A DNA stretch of 33,923 nucleotides. It comes from Planctomycetota bacterium. Its GTDB lineage: Bacteria; Planctomycetota; Planctomycetia; Gemmatales; Gemmataceae. Of this stretch, positions 8,696 to 18,122 are shown in pieces. Each line of letters opens with the position of its first letter. Position 1 is the first letter of the stretch. A program made the position numbers and the translations under genes. The DNA lies in assembly GCA_021809185.1 (NCBI GenBank), contig JAKBAI010000026.1, positions 1-33,923 on the forward strand, in the 5' to 3' direction. The notes below the pieces were generated by a model. That model had not been told where the DNA came from. It saw only the letters and a program-made list of their open reading frames with translations, and did no database searches.

Positions 8696-10981
8696 ATGCA
8701 GTCAAGAAAATGTTTTGCTTTATTGATCATCTGCGCGGGGATGTGCTTTCTAGCCAGTGCTCCCAGCGGATTCAGTCAACCCGATCCCCCTCCTCCGAAG
8801 CTACAGACCAAACAGATTGCCCCTCCCCCCGGAAATGGAGACTTTCCCCAAAAAGGGATATTCCCGAAAGGAGTTCCGGATACCACAAATCAAGAGCCGA
8901 TCTCTCCACCAAATTTTCCTGGCGGACAAGGGTTTCCTGGCGGACAAGGGTTTCCTGGTGGACCGGGGTTCAAAGGAGGCTTCGGTCCCATGAATCAAGT
9001 TCGCAAATTAATTCCACAATTCGATACCGATGGTGATGGGAAATTAAACACCCAAGAACGGCAAAAAGCGAGAGAATATCTTAAAAACAACAATAATTTC
9101 CCAGGGTTTGGTAAAGGTTTCAAAGGGGGATTTGGCAAAGGATTTCCCGAATTTGGGAAAAATGGGGAAATGGCTAAACCTGGTCCAAAAGTGACACCTG
9201 AAGAGGTCAAAAATTATGCAAAAGAAGATTTATACGACTCTGGCATTTTACGCACTATTTTTGTGAATTTTGAAAATAAAGACTGGGAAAGCGAACTAAG
9301 CGATTTCCACGGTACCGATGTGAAGATTCCAGCTACTCTAATCGTCGATGGTAAAAAATATCCGGAAGTGGGCATTCACTTTCGTGGCATGTCTTCCTAC
9401 ATGATGGTTCCTGAAGGCAGTAAACGTTCCTTAAACATTTCGATCGATTTTGGCAATCCGAAACAGCGGCTCTACGGCTACAAAACTCTCAATTTGCTCA
9501 ATTCGCACGAAGATGCCTCGTTTATGAGCACCGTGCTATATTCGCATATTGCTCGCCAATATATCCCGGCCCCTAAAGCCAACTTTGTCAAAGTAGTAAT
9601 CAATGGCGAAAGCTGGGGAATCTATGTGAATGCCCAACAATTCAACAAACAGTTCATTCGTGAAAATTTTCCAAAGACCAACGGAAAAGGGACACGCTGG
9701 AAGGTGCGCGGCAGTCCAGGTGGACGTGGCGGCTTCAATTATCTCGGGGATAATATCGATTCTTACAAAGCAATTTTTGAAATCAAATCAGGAGAAAATG
9801 AAAAAGCCTGGAAAGCGCTAATTCGATTATGCAAAACGTTGAATCAAACCCCTATCGATCAGCTCGAAGAGGCTCTAAAGCCGCAGCTCGATATCGATTC
9901 TGTTCTATGGTTTCTGGCTCTCGATATCGCTTTGATCAATGGAGATGGTTTCTGGACGCGGGCCAGCGACTATAGTTTATATCTCGATCCTGATGGTAAA
10001 TTCCACATCTTTCCTCACGATATGAATGAGGCATTTCGTCCAGCAGGTGGTCCCGGTTTCCCTGGTGGTGGCCCGGGTGGACCAGGAGGTTTCCCAGGCG
10101 GTCCTGGTGGACCAGGGGGCTTTCCTGGTGGCCCGGGTGGACCAGGAGGAGGTTTCCCAGGCGGTCCTGGTGGACCAGGGGGCTTTCCTGGTGGCCCGGG
10201 CGGTGGACCAGGCGGTTTTCCAGTGAATATGAATCCTTTCAATCGCATGATGGGTCAGCCTGGGGAATTAATTTCGGAAATGTGGAAGAATCGCCTAAAT
10301 CTCGATGACGAACAGAAAAAGAAAATCGATCAACTTCAAAAAGAGATCGATAAAAAAATTCTGGATATTTTAACACCGCAACAAAAATCGCTTTGGAACC
10401 AAGCGAAGCAACAACGAAATGCCAACAATCCGCAAGAGAATAATAATCCCAATCCTCCGAAGGGACCATTTGGCTTTCAACCACCTCCAGGATTTCCTGG
10501 AAATATGCCTGGATTCCCCCAAGGAGGATTCAGCAGCAGAAAGGTTGATCTCGATCCACTTTATGGACTGAACGATAATTCGAAACCGATGCGTAGTCGA
10601 TTATTACAGATTCCCTCTCTGCAAAAAATTTATCTCGACCACATAAAAACGATTGCCACCGATTCATTGGATTGGAATAAACTTGGACCAGTGGTTGCTC
10701 GATTTCGCACTCTGATTCAGGATGAGGTGAAACTGGATACCCGCAAACTGGAATCTTACGAAGCTTTTCTGAATACAACAGCAGACAAAGTTTCCGAAAA
10801 AGCGAATAACTCTCCCAATCCCCGTATGAATCAGGAAATGCCCCTACGAACCTTCGCAGATGAACGACGGCAATTCTTGTTAAAATATGGCTCCAAGGGA
10901 AATAGCAATAATCTCAAAAAATCGGATTTCGATAATTCGAAAAAACAAGATAACAAAAAAGCAACCAGACCAGAAGAATAG
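8696..10981 (+). CDS. Secreted CotH-like protein with EF-hand and GGP repeats
   Basis: A 761-residue exported protein, starting at the ATG 7 bases after AAGGA. Residues 1-27 form a signal peptide (…ASAPSGFSQ). Then come a Pro-rich stretch, GGQGFP repeats (75-95), a canonical EF-hand calcium loop DTDGDGKLNTQE (110-121) and Gly/Phe/Lys-rich linkers. The CotH-type domain runs about 180-450 (HFRGMSSY, LNLLNSHEDASFM, DGFWTRASDYSLYLDPDG, FPHDMNEAF) and resumes about 620-720. Between the halves is an insertion of about 160 residues: GGPGGFP collagen-like repeats (451-509), then a helical module LNLDDEQ…ILTPQQKSLW (535-567). CotH proteins are atypical kinases in spore coats and other surface settings; whether this one is active is not known. 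The next gene encodes a DUF4956-like protein, a known neighbour. Confidence 0.88.
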   Translation: MQSRKCFALLIICAGMCFLASAPSGFSQPDPPPPKLQTKQIAPPPGNGDFPQKGIFPKGVPDTTNQEPISPPNFPGGQGFPGGQGFPGGPGFKGGFGPMNQVRKLIPQFDTDGDGKLNTQERQKAREYLKNNNNFPGFGKGFKGGFGKGFPEFGKNGEMAKPGPKVTPEEVKNYAKEDLYDSGILRTIFVNFENKDWESELSDFHGTDVKIPATLIVDGKKYPEVGIHFRGMSSYMMVPEGSKRSLNISIDFGNPKQRLYGYKTLNLLNSHEDASFMSTVLYSHIARQYIPAPKANFVKVVINGESWGIYVNAQQFNKQFIRENFPKTNGKGTRWKVRGSPGGRGGFNYLGDNIDSYKAIFEIKSGENEKAWKALIRLCKTLNQTPIDQLEEALKPQLDIDSVLWFLALDIALINGDGFWTRASDYSLYLDPDGKFHIFPHDMNEAFRPAGGPGFPGGGPGGPGGFPGGPGGPGGFPGGPGGPGGGFPGGPGGPGGFPGGPGGGPGGFPVNMNPFNRMMGQPGELISEMWKNRLNLDDEQKKKIDQLQKEIDKKILDILTPQQKSLWNQAKQQRNANNPQENNNPNPPKGPFGFQPPPGFPGNMPGFPQGGFSSRKVDLDPLYGLNDNSKPMRSRLLQIPSLQKIYLDHIKTIATDSLDWNKLGPVVARFRTLIQDEVKLDTRKLESYEAFLNTTADKVSEKANNSPNPRMNQEMPLRTFADERRQFLLKYGSKGNSNNLKKSDFDNSKKQDNKKATRPEE
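10045..10225 (+). repeat. In-frame GGPGGFP-coding tandem repeat
   Basis: G/C-rich tandem repeat inside the CotH gene (unit about 24-30 bp, GGTGGACCAGGAGG and variants) encoding collagen-like Gly-Gly-Pro/Gly-Phe-Pro. It stands out from the surrounding AT-rich DNA and is a likely site of copy-number variation. Confidence 0.85.
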
Positions 10982-11012
10982 TCTTCCGCAACGGCAATCT
11001 AAAATTGCCACA

Positions 11013-11068
11013 GGAATCGATTTTATGGCAATCTCAAACATCATCCGATAGGCCATAAAATCGATTCC
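11013..11068 (+). repeat. Perfect 17-bp inverted repeat between CotH and DUF4956 genes
   Basis: GGAATCGATTTTATGGC (11013-11029) is exactly complementary to 11052-11068 around a 22-base loop. It lies 31 bases after the CotH stop and about 70 bases before the next start. There is no T run after it, so partial termination, RNA processing or stabilisation is more likely than full termination. Confidence 0.75.
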
Positions 11069-11137
11069 GTCCGTATTTATCACCAAACAACCAATCAAAA
11101 CAACATTTATCGTTTGATTTTCCGTATAGGATTCATT

Positions 11138-11920
11138 ATGCCAGAGTGGATGTTCGAAGTCATTCAGAATAACGAAAAGATGGAATACAAACTCCTCCTG
11201 GTGCGAGCAACGCTTGCGCTCCTCTCAGGATTTGTTGTTCAGAAAATTTATTTACTTCTCCCAGAAAAGTCGAAAGTCGAAAATCGGCACACATTTCCAA
11301 TTACACTGTTATTCCTTACCATATTAATTACATTTATCACCATTGTGATTGGCAATAGTGTCGCCCGGGCTTTTGGTCTAGTTGGTGCTTTATCGATAGT
11401 CCGTTTTCGTACCGTCGTTGAAGATACGCGGGATACCGCCTTTGTCATTTTCGCGGTTGTTGTTGGCATGGCGATTGGTGCTGGATATGCGCTCGTTGCG
11501 GTAGCTATTATCCTAAGTATGGGGATGATTGTTGGCATTCTTCGTCTTTATTATGCAAATTATCCTCTCTTGTTCTTTGTAACCAACCAGCTATCGATCA
11601 CCCTGGAAGGAGATTCTCTGCAACGAGCAGCTCCTGGCAATCTAGGTTCTGAGCAGCAGCGTTCAACCGGCCAACGGCAGGTACCAAATCATCAAAGGTC
11701 TCTCTTCGAAGCGATTTGTTGCCGGATCGAAGAAATCCTAAAAAATTACTGTTCGCATTATTCTCTCTGTGCTTATGAGTTTGATGCTGCTTCGAAATCG
11801 ATCAAATTAAAATATGAGTACTATACACCTCAAATCAACGATTTGTCTTTCGTTCATTTATCCCAATCTCTATATACTCAACCAGAAATTACCAACATCG
11901 AAATCAGAGTAAAGCGCTAA
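11138..11920 (+). CDS. DUF4956-like membrane protein
   Basis: A 260-residue integral membrane protein. The ATG at 11138 follows TAGGA by 6 bases; an earlier TTG would add 8 residues. Helices are predicted at about 18-40, 52-72, 74-92, 103-120 and 121-142, followed by a soluble C-terminal domain (about 145-260). The segment GALSIVRFRTVVEDTRDTAF and the following FAVVVGMAIGAG are the hallmark of the DUF4956 family, which resembles MgtC-like proteins. This family is often encoded beside CotH-like proteins and VTC-type polyphosphate polymerase domains. Here the CotH gene is directly upstream, but no VTC gene is seen. The biochemical function is unknown. Confidence 0.85.
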   Translation: MPEWMFEVIQNNEKMEYKLLLVRATLALLSGFVVQKIYLLLPEKSKVENRHTFPITLLFLTILITFITIVIGNSVARAFGLVGALSIVRFRTVVEDTRDTAFVIFAVVVGMAIGAGYALVAVAIILSMGMIVGILRLYYANYPLLFFVTNQLSITLEGDSLQRAAPGNLGSEQQRSTGQRQVPNHQRSLFEAICCRIEEILKNYCSHYSLCAYEFDAASKSIKLKYEYYTPQINDLSFVHLSQSLYTQPEITNIEIRVKR

Positions 11921-12527
11921 TTCATTCAGGAGTTTTAACCCTCCGACTAGTCACGGAGTGCTTGCATTCTAATCAGATAAATCCCCTTGATCGCCGATCA
12001 AAAAGGGGGGGGGAATTACTACTCCCAAGGTTCAAGATCAAGAGGTTGACACCCTATACCTGTCTAACGAACGAAATATTCTCGCTCGATAATCATCGGA
12101 TAATCCGTAGTCGATCTCGATTATAGACTCGTGGCAAAGGATCATTCCAATAGATGAGATCTTGACTCCGTGACGATGATCGACCTTGTCTGTCCAGGAA
12201 GAGTCAAATACTCGCGCTTATCGTAACCGAGAACCCCTAAGTAGATTTCGAAATAATTCGTAATAGTGATTTGCAAAAGTTGGAAGAGAAGATCGTTAGA
12301 GAATGATTGTCCATACTCGACTTGAAGACGACTCTCAGAGTCGAGCCATTTCGGTGCCTATCTCCGCTTGGGCAGAGAAATGCCAACGATCGTGGAAATC
12401 GATGTTCAAATCTCTGGTCTTGAATCGCGAAAGACTATTAGAAAGACCATCGTTAAACGTGATTTTGCAAATAAAATCTCTGAAATGATCTTTGCGTGGC
12501 ATTCTAAAATAGTAGATCGAGAAATGT
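11921..12527. other. Intergenic region downstream of two convergent genes
   Basis: No gene supported. Right after the DUF4956 gene there is a CTCCG/CGGAG hairpin (near 11950), then a TTGATC-gcc-GATCAA stem (near 11990) leading into a run of nine G (12005-12013), which is unusual in this AT-rich DNA. A 15-bp palindrome CGACTCT-C-AGAGTCG sits at 12329-12343. Short frames here lack ribosome sites and family resemblance. Confidence 0.45.
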
Positions 12528-13874
12528 CTATTTCCCAATACAAAACCGGCTAAAGATTCGATCGAGCAAGTCATCGGTATAAACCGCTCCGACCATTTCA
12601 CCGATTTGATCAAGAGCCAGGCGGAGTTCGACTGCCATTAATTCGGAAGGATCATCGAAGAGAGTCGAAGCATGTGCTTGGCGTAGATGGAGAATCGCGC
12701 GATCGATGTGACCCTGACAACGGCTCCAACTAGAGGCTAACGCAGGCTGACTAAACTTTTGCAAATGCTGAATCAACACATTTTTGAGCTTTTCAATGCC
12801 AAAGCCGGTATGAGAACTGGTAGCCAACCACCCCGAAGGTTCGCTAGCGGGATGATCCCATTTATTCAGGAGCATAATAACGGGAATACCTTCATGGTGT
12901 GAGATCGGTTCGGGCCAGGGAGCGATTTGGCTATCCGCGCACCACAAGAGTAAATCGGCCTGCAACATCTGTTCTTCGCGTAATTGCTGTGCTTGTCTTT
13001 CAATATCATTGACGACAATTTGCTCACCGGGGGTATCGATCAATTCTAAACTGCCATCGGCCCAGGTAACGCGGCGATAAAGATAATCGCGGGTGGTACC
13101 CGGCTGAGCAGAAACCAGTGCCGCAGCACTATCTGATAAACGGTTGAAAAGAGTACTCTTACCGACATTGGGATTTCCGCAGAGAACAACACGAAAAGGG
13201 CGATTCGATAAACCGCGTTCGCCGAGCTGTTTGCGTAAATTCATTAGATAAGCGAGTGCTTTTCCCAAACGCAACAGAAGATCTTTTTTCTGAACAAAAG
13301 TAATATCTTCTTCACTGAAATCCAGCCCTGCTTCCAGATCAGCAAGGAGATTGAGTAAATCGCTACGCAATTCTTGCAGCGGATCGGTTAGATTGCCACC
13401 GAGCTGCTTCAAAGCCCTGGTCAATTCTTGGCGAGAAGTGGCTTCGATCACGGCATGAACTGCTTCAGCACGAGTTAGATCACGCTTCCCCGATAGAAAT
13501 GCACGCAGAGTGAATTCTCCAGGTTGAGCAGGACGCCCCCCCGCTCGGATCAGTTGGGCAATCAGATCATCGATAAATGGAGGAAGATTGGGTAGATAGA
13601 TTTCGACAACATCCTGAGAGGTGTACGAAAATGGGGCTATGGCGATAAGTAACTCAATAGGAACCTTGACCTTCGATTCTCCTAAGAAGACGATTCCGCT
13701 AAGAGTACTTATTTTTTTAGTAGATTGCCAATTGGTTAAGGCCATTGGAGGTTGAAATTCAACCACCTTCGCCACGACCGGTCGAACATCGCTACCGCTC
13801 AAGCGGATAATCGCTCGAAGGCCCTGACCATTCGCTGAAGCTTGGGCTACAATGGTATCATCAAAATTTGTCAT
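12528..13874 (-). CDS. mnmE: tRNA uridine-5-carboxymethylaminomethyl modification GTPase
   Basis: MnmE (TrmE) works with MnmG to modify the wobble uridine of certain tRNAs. Its 448 residues match the family. The N-terminal formyl-THF-binding domain begins at DDTIVAQAS and GLRAIIRLSG; the central helical domain includes the EFTLRAFLSGKRDLTRAEAV segment. The inserted GTPase domain has G1 GNPNVGKS (233-240), G2 within GTTRD (259-263), G3 DTPG (280-283) and G4 NKWD (337-340). The protein ends in the invariant FCIGK, whose Cys (445) is needed for modification. It lies 195 bp downstream of yidC on the same strand, a common neighbour pair. No mnmG is seen. Confidence 0.97.
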   Translation of the reverse strand: MTNFDDTIVAQASANGQGLRAIIRLSGSDVRPVVAKVVEFQPPMALTNWQSTKKISTLSGIVFLGESKVKVPIELLIAIAPFSYTSQDVVEIYLPNLPPFIDDLIAQLIRAGGRPAQPGEFTLRAFLSGKRDLTRAEAVHAVIEATSRQELTRALKQLGGNLTDPLQELRSDLLNLLADLEAGLDFSEEDITFVQKKDLLLRLGKALAYLMNLRKQLGERGLSNRPFRVVLCGNPNVGKSTLFNRLSDSAAALVSAQPGTTRDYLYRRVTWADGSLELIDTPGEQIVVNDIERQAQQLREEQMLQADLLLWCADSQIAPWPEPISHHEGIPVIMLLNKWDHPASEPSGWLATSSHTGFGIEKLKNVLIQHLQKFSQPALASSWSRCQGHIDRAILHLRQAHASTLFDDPSELMAVELRLALDQIGEMVGAVYTDDLLDRIFSRFCIGK

Positions 13875-14069
13875 AAAAGATTCATGATTCTTTTCAAAAT
13901 GGGGATCGGCAAAAGCTCGACCCCCTCTGTTATCCCCTTACTAATTTCACTCCTCCCCATATGAATCATGAGCGCTTTGATCGAAAATGATCCAATAAGA
14001 GAAGTTACCTATCACTACGTGGAACAATATGGAGCGACAAATCTTTCGAAAAGGGAATTTAAAACTCGA

Positions 14070-16442
14070 TTATTTTTTCCGATTCTTTTTCCCTTTCTGG
14101 TCACGGTTTTGCTGAGGAGAACGAGAATTGTTCATCGGATCCCTGCGGATTTCGCGCTGGGCTTCGGCCTCTTTAATCACCTCTTCGAGTTTTTTACTCA
14201 ACCAAGTTCGAAATCGTCCCGGCTTTTTGGGAGGTTTACCAGCTGATTTGGCCGGACCCTCGATAATCGGATTGCCCTGTTCATCTAGTTTCGGTTTCGG
14301 AATGAGTTTGCGTTCAATCATCCCCCAGATCGAGCCGATGATAAAATAAATACACAATCCTGCGGCGACTTTATAAAACATAAAGCCCATGAAGATCATC
14401 ATATATTTCATCATATTTTGTTGCATCTGAATTTGCGGATCATCAGAAACGGGCATCATGCTCTTTTGTGCATAAATCATCAAGGCAATGGAAATAATTG
14501 GCAAAATATTCAGATATGGCCCTAGATAGAGCGAACTGCCAATTTCTGAAGGTAAACTGATAAACGGAATTTTTTCCGACCACCAGATGAGCATATCGGG
14601 AGCAGCGAGATTTTGAATCCACAAAAATGGACTCAACCGAAACAGCACACTCTCTTGCAAGGCAAAATATAGCCCCATCATGATCGGCATTTGTAACAAT
14701 AACGGCAAACAGCCCCCCAGCATGCTCGCTGGGTTGATATTGTGTTCGCGATAGAGTTTCACCATTTCTTCGCGTTGGCGCATCATATCGTTGGGGTAGC
14801 GCTCTCTGATTTTTTTTACCTCTGGGGCGATTTTTCTCTGCTGGGCTGCCATGAGCTGGGACGATCGGGTCGCCCGCCGGGTAATCAGAGGATAGAGAGT
14901 GCCTTTCACCAGCAAAGTCATGATGATGAGACAGATACCCAAATTGGGGATGATCGAATAGAGAATATAAAGCAACGAATGCATTAAATTCGTGAATAAA
15001 ATGACAATATCGGTCCAGTACATCGAATTCAAAAATCGACTAAATCCGTTCGGCAATGGGGCATCGGTCAAGCGATCGAGATTCAATTCCCCGGTATAAC
15101 GGTCGACGAGACCATCTTCAACCGGTATATATTTATCTTTCAACTCCGGATCGGTCGCTCCGCTTGCAGTCAGTTGCTTCAGGAGCCGCACCTTGATCGG
15201 TCCCTGGTAAAGCAGATAAGAATGGTCAATCGGTTGATCGAGTTTCAATTCCTCTGTAATCGCTCGGGACACGGCATCATCGAGAAAAATTTGCGTTTTT
15301 GGAGCAGGGCCGTTCGGCGTCGAGCGCACAAACTCTAGAAACTTTTTGTTCTTTTGCTCATGATCGACGGCCAGGATCGAGGCAAAATACTGGATGGTTG
15401 CGCCTGTCCATTGGATCGACAATTTTTCTGTCCTTGTCAGGCGATCACTCCCTTCGCTATAGCGTATTTCGCGGGCATCCTCAATCGCTCGCGATGAATC
15501 CCCTGAATTACTGACAAATCCGGTCTGGGTGCCATGAAAATTGTTGGTATACCATTCCCCTTCCACAGGGAGATCGTGCGCCCCCATTACCTGGTAGCGG
15601 AACGAAACCGATTTATCAATTTTGCTTAGGCTTTCGATATGAATTTGCATGCCGATATGATATTCATTGCGTTTCAACGTGAAAATTTTCCGAATCTTCA
15701 TCGGTTGCGGAGTATCCACACTCGTTTCTAAAACAACCTTTTGCATTTCAAGCTCTGGATCGATTGCTTTTTCTACAATCTGCCAATTTCTTACCCCCAG
15801 CGTATCGATCGGCTGGTCGTCGCGTGGATTTTCATAGTGGTACATCACATACGAAGGGAGCGTTAGCAGCCCATCTTCCATTTCGCGCGAAACTAGCCCG
15901 GGCTGAAGATCACTGGGTAGATATCGATCTTGCTCCTTCAAGCTGGCCGCCCGTTTGATTTTTACTCCAGGTAGTAATAGCAATGGGCGCTTTGTCCCAT
16001 CCTCATTCTTTTCTGGAAGACCCATGCGATTAACCGCTTGAAAATAGGGTAATACGACGCGCTGGATCCCGGCCCCTCGTGTATTCACCAGAGCGCGCAA
16101 ATGTGCTGACCCGCTCCAACCCAGGGGAATCAATTCATTACGATCAAACGCATCAATCGTTGTCTGTTCCGTTTCTGCCAGTAACGACAAATAATCGATC
16201 TTGTCTTCTTTCTTTGTATCCGCTTGTTCTACCTCCGTGACTGGGGGTTTGCTCCAGCGCGCTAACTTCTGAACCTGGGGATGTACCGTCGCCGCACTCC
16301 CCCCTAAGACCCCAATCATCTCCTGATTTCTCGGCAGGATCGGTTTCGGTGGCCATATTCTTTGTTGGATAAACATTCCAATAAAAAAAATGGCCGCCGA
16401 TAACATCGCAAACACGACCATATTTCTGTTTGAATTTTGCAT
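14070..16442 (-). CDS. yidC: Membrane protein insertase YidC
   Basis: Inserts and folds inner-membrane proteins alone or with SecYEG. The 790-residue protein has the Gram-negative layout: an N-terminal anchor helix (about 8-27), a long periplasmic beta domain (about 60-460), then the conserved five-helix insertase core (about 480-712) with the MLGGCLPLLLQMPIMMGLYF segment. The groove position that is Arg in E. coli (LLVRG) is Lys here (LLVKG), which keeps the positive charge. The C-terminal tail (about 712-790) is strongly basic and ends in KKGKKNRKK, suggesting ribosome contact as in other long-tailed homologues (inference). It is longer than E. coli YidC (548 residues), mainly in the periplasmic domain and tail. 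The ribosome site is weak. Confidence 0.96.
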   Translation of the reverse strand: MQNSNRNMVVFAMLSAAIFFIGMFIQQRIWPPKPILPRNQEMIGVLGGSAATVHPQVQKLARWSKPPVTEVEQADTKKEDKIDYLSLLAETEQTTIDAFDRNELIPLGWSGSAHLRALVNTRGAGIQRVVLPYFQAVNRMGLPEKNEDGTKRPLLLLPGVKIKRAASLKEQDRYLPSDLQPGLVSREMEDGLLTLPSYVMYHYENPRDDQPIDTLGVRNWQIVEKAIDPELEMQKVVLETSVDTPQPMKIRKIFTLKRNEYHIGMQIHIESLSKIDKSVSFRYQVMGAHDLPVEGEWYTNNFHGTQTGFVSNSGDSSRAIEDAREIRYSEGSDRLTRTEKLSIQWTGATIQYFASILAVDHEQKNKKFLEFVRSTPNGPAPKTQIFLDDAVSRAITEELKLDQPIDHSYLLYQGPIKVRLLKQLTASGATDPELKDKYIPVEDGLVDRYTGELNLDRLTDAPLPNGFSRFLNSMYWTDIVILFTNLMHSLLYILYSIIPNLGICLIIMTLLVKGTLYPLITRRATRSSQLMAAQQRKIAPEVKKIRERYPNDMMRQREEMVKLYREHNINPASMLGGCLPLLLQMPIMMGLYFALQESVLFRLSPFLWIQNLAAPDMLIWWSEKIPFISLPSEIGSSLYLGPYLNILPIISIALMIYAQKSMMPVSDDPQIQMQQNMMKYMMIFMGFMFYKVAAGLCIYFIIGSIWGMIERKLIPKPKLDEQGNPIIEGPAKSAGKPPKKPGRFRTWLSKKLEEVIKEAEAQREIRRDPMNNSRSPQQNRDQKGKKNRKK

Positions 16443-16968
16443 AGATTGCTTTCAATTTCCCCTTCATCTTTAAATTCAAGCCTTTATTGTAGGAAATTTC
16501 AGATCGAATGTAGTTTGATATTTGAAATCATTCGCTATCTCTATCCCCATTCTCTCTCCAAGTCTTCCCCGAGCTGTCGCAAAATCTTCATCTTCAAATA
16601 AATCGATCTGAAGTACCTCTAATTCAGTCCTTTACTCAATAAAATCAGTTGAATGGATGATGTAAAATGAATTCCCGAATATTGTGATTACCCGTTGTGA
16701 TTGCCAAAATTCAGAAAATTATCTGACAATCATATTCTCCCTTCATTTACTCCCCTCATCATCTCTGAAGAAATACCTTGTTCTCTCTCAAATAATGGCT
16801 ACCCAATAGCTCCACAATGACTCCCCATAGTCCGTTATCATGTTCTCCTCTAAACGGAAGATGATCCAATGTGTATCCAAAGATAAGATTAATGCCCTAA
16901 AATAAATATTGAATTCAAGAGATTTCAAAATATTAAAAAATATTCATATAATAACTTTTAAGAATTAT
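16443..16968. other. Intergenic region upstream of yidC
   Basis: No gene seen. It must hold the minus-strand yidC promoter; a TACAAT-like -10 lies around 16482-16491 read on the minus strand, but the -35 is unclear. A short direct repeat TTGTGATT occurs near 16683 and 16695. The rest is AT-rich, with no terminator of note. Confidence 0.4.
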
Positions 16969-17712
16969 TTAAGCCAATCGATCCAATTCCTGCAATCGAC
17001 GATCGGCGTTGAATAAAGGGGGTTTTAGTTGAGATGCCCGCTCACTTATTTCGTCAAGATTTCCAATCGAAAGAAGCGTACCAATGCCCCGAAAAATAGG
17101 AAGTTTTTTGCTACGAGCGATGATTTCTCGCCTAGTTCTACCGCGCGGCGAATCGGGCCAAGTCCCCGTTAGTTCTTTCCAATCAAAGAAAATCGGCATA
17201 ATATTCTTGATGTATTCCCAGTAACCTGGGTGATCGGTTTGAATCGTAAAAATCCCACCCAACTTCAGGGAGCGAACCACAAGAGTAAGAAACTGGGGTG
17301 TAATCAATCGTTTAGAAACATCCTTTGGATCATAATAAGGCTGGGGGTGATAGCAATGAATTTCCTGTACCGAGGCTGCCTCAATATATCGATTAAGTAG
17401 CTCATACGCACCGCCAACCGCAAAGCGAAGGTTACGCAAGCCCCGTTGATTCCCGCGTTTGCGAGCATAGCGAATAACCACAGGCAAAACATCGATGCCA
17501 AGATGATCGAATTCAGGCCGGGAACAGGCACTTTGAATCAAAAATCGCCCGTTGCCGCATCCTAAATCGATAACGATTGGTGCCTGGCGCCCAAAAATCG
17601 CTGTAAAATCAAGAAAACCATCTTCTGGGAATTTCTTGAGAGCGGTTTGAACCCATTGAGTAGGGTCAAGAATTTGACCTGGAAATGGTACCCCAAACTC
17701 TTTTTCTATCAT
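16969..17712 (-). CDS. Divergent TrmB-like SAM methyltransferase
   Basis: A 247-residue class I methyltransferase with the SAM-binding motif VIDLGCGNGRF (47-57) and a TrmB-like layout (HLGIDVLPVVIRYARKRG, then LRFAVGGAYELL). The tRNA (guanine-N7) methyltransferase signature PDPWxKxRHxKRR is replaced by HPQPYYDPKDVSKRL (122-136), while the later GIFTIQTDH stretch keeps the TrmB TD. A canonical TrmB lies at 32840-33589, so this gene is probably a paralogue with altered substrate. Known TrmB activity should not be assigned to it with confidence. I chose ATG 17712; a TTG three codons earlier is possible. It diverges from carB. Confidence 0.72.
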   Translation of the reverse strand: MIEKEFGVPFPGQILDPTQWVQTALKKFPEDGFLDFTAIFGRQAPIVIDLGCGNGRFLIQSACSRPEFDHLGIDVLPVVIRYARKRGNQRGLRNLRFAVGGAYELLNRYIEAASVQEIHCYHPQPYYDPKDVSKRLITPQFLTLVVRSLKLGGIFTIQTDHPGYWEYIKNIMPIFFDWKELTGTWPDSPRGRTRREIIARSKKLPIFRGIGTLLSIGNLDEISERASQLKPPLFNADRRLQELDRLA

Positions 17713-18122
17713 TTTTTTCAATTTCTATTATTTTTGCTTTGTCATTCTCATTTTTGATATTTTGTGCTAGATAATTCAATTTTAGGATCAGCCAATTTTG
17801 AAATAATCCCCTTTACTTCCACAACTATTTTATATGATCCGATAGAGGATATTACATGTACAGATTCGATTTCGGCCCGATTTCATTTTTACAATACCTG
17901 AGAAACCGAAAAAAAACAGAAATATTCCGCTTGTTCTTTGAAATCGATTCAATCGAAGAAAACAGTTCAATTCTCTTATTCCAATGGCATTCTTCTGGAT
18001 AATTCTCTGGGCAATGACTCCCCCAAAGTTGCCTTCATCCATAAGATGGAAGGAGATTTTATGAAAATGAACCAAAGCATAATATAAGAATTCAGATAAA
18101 TTGCAGGGATTGTTTAAGGGAT
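17713..18122. other. Divergent promoter region of methyltransferase and carB
   Basis: A 410-bp spacer between divergent starts with no gene. Small stems lie before carB: GGCAA/TTGCC around a C-rich loop (18010-18033) and TCCAT-aag-ATGGA near 18037-18049. They could form a leader, but I do not recognise a PyrR or other pyrimidine-responsive element. Confidence 0.4.

Noticed and set aside
10015..10248. Minus-strand frame of polyproline (GPPGKPPGPPGPP)
   Set aside because: It is the antisense of the Gly-Pro repeat in the CotH gene; G/C-rich repeats stay open in several frames. No ribosome site.
12303..12553. Short plus-strand frames between the DUF4956 gene and mnmE
   Set aside because: Partly antisense to the mnmE end, no family resemblance, no ribosome site.
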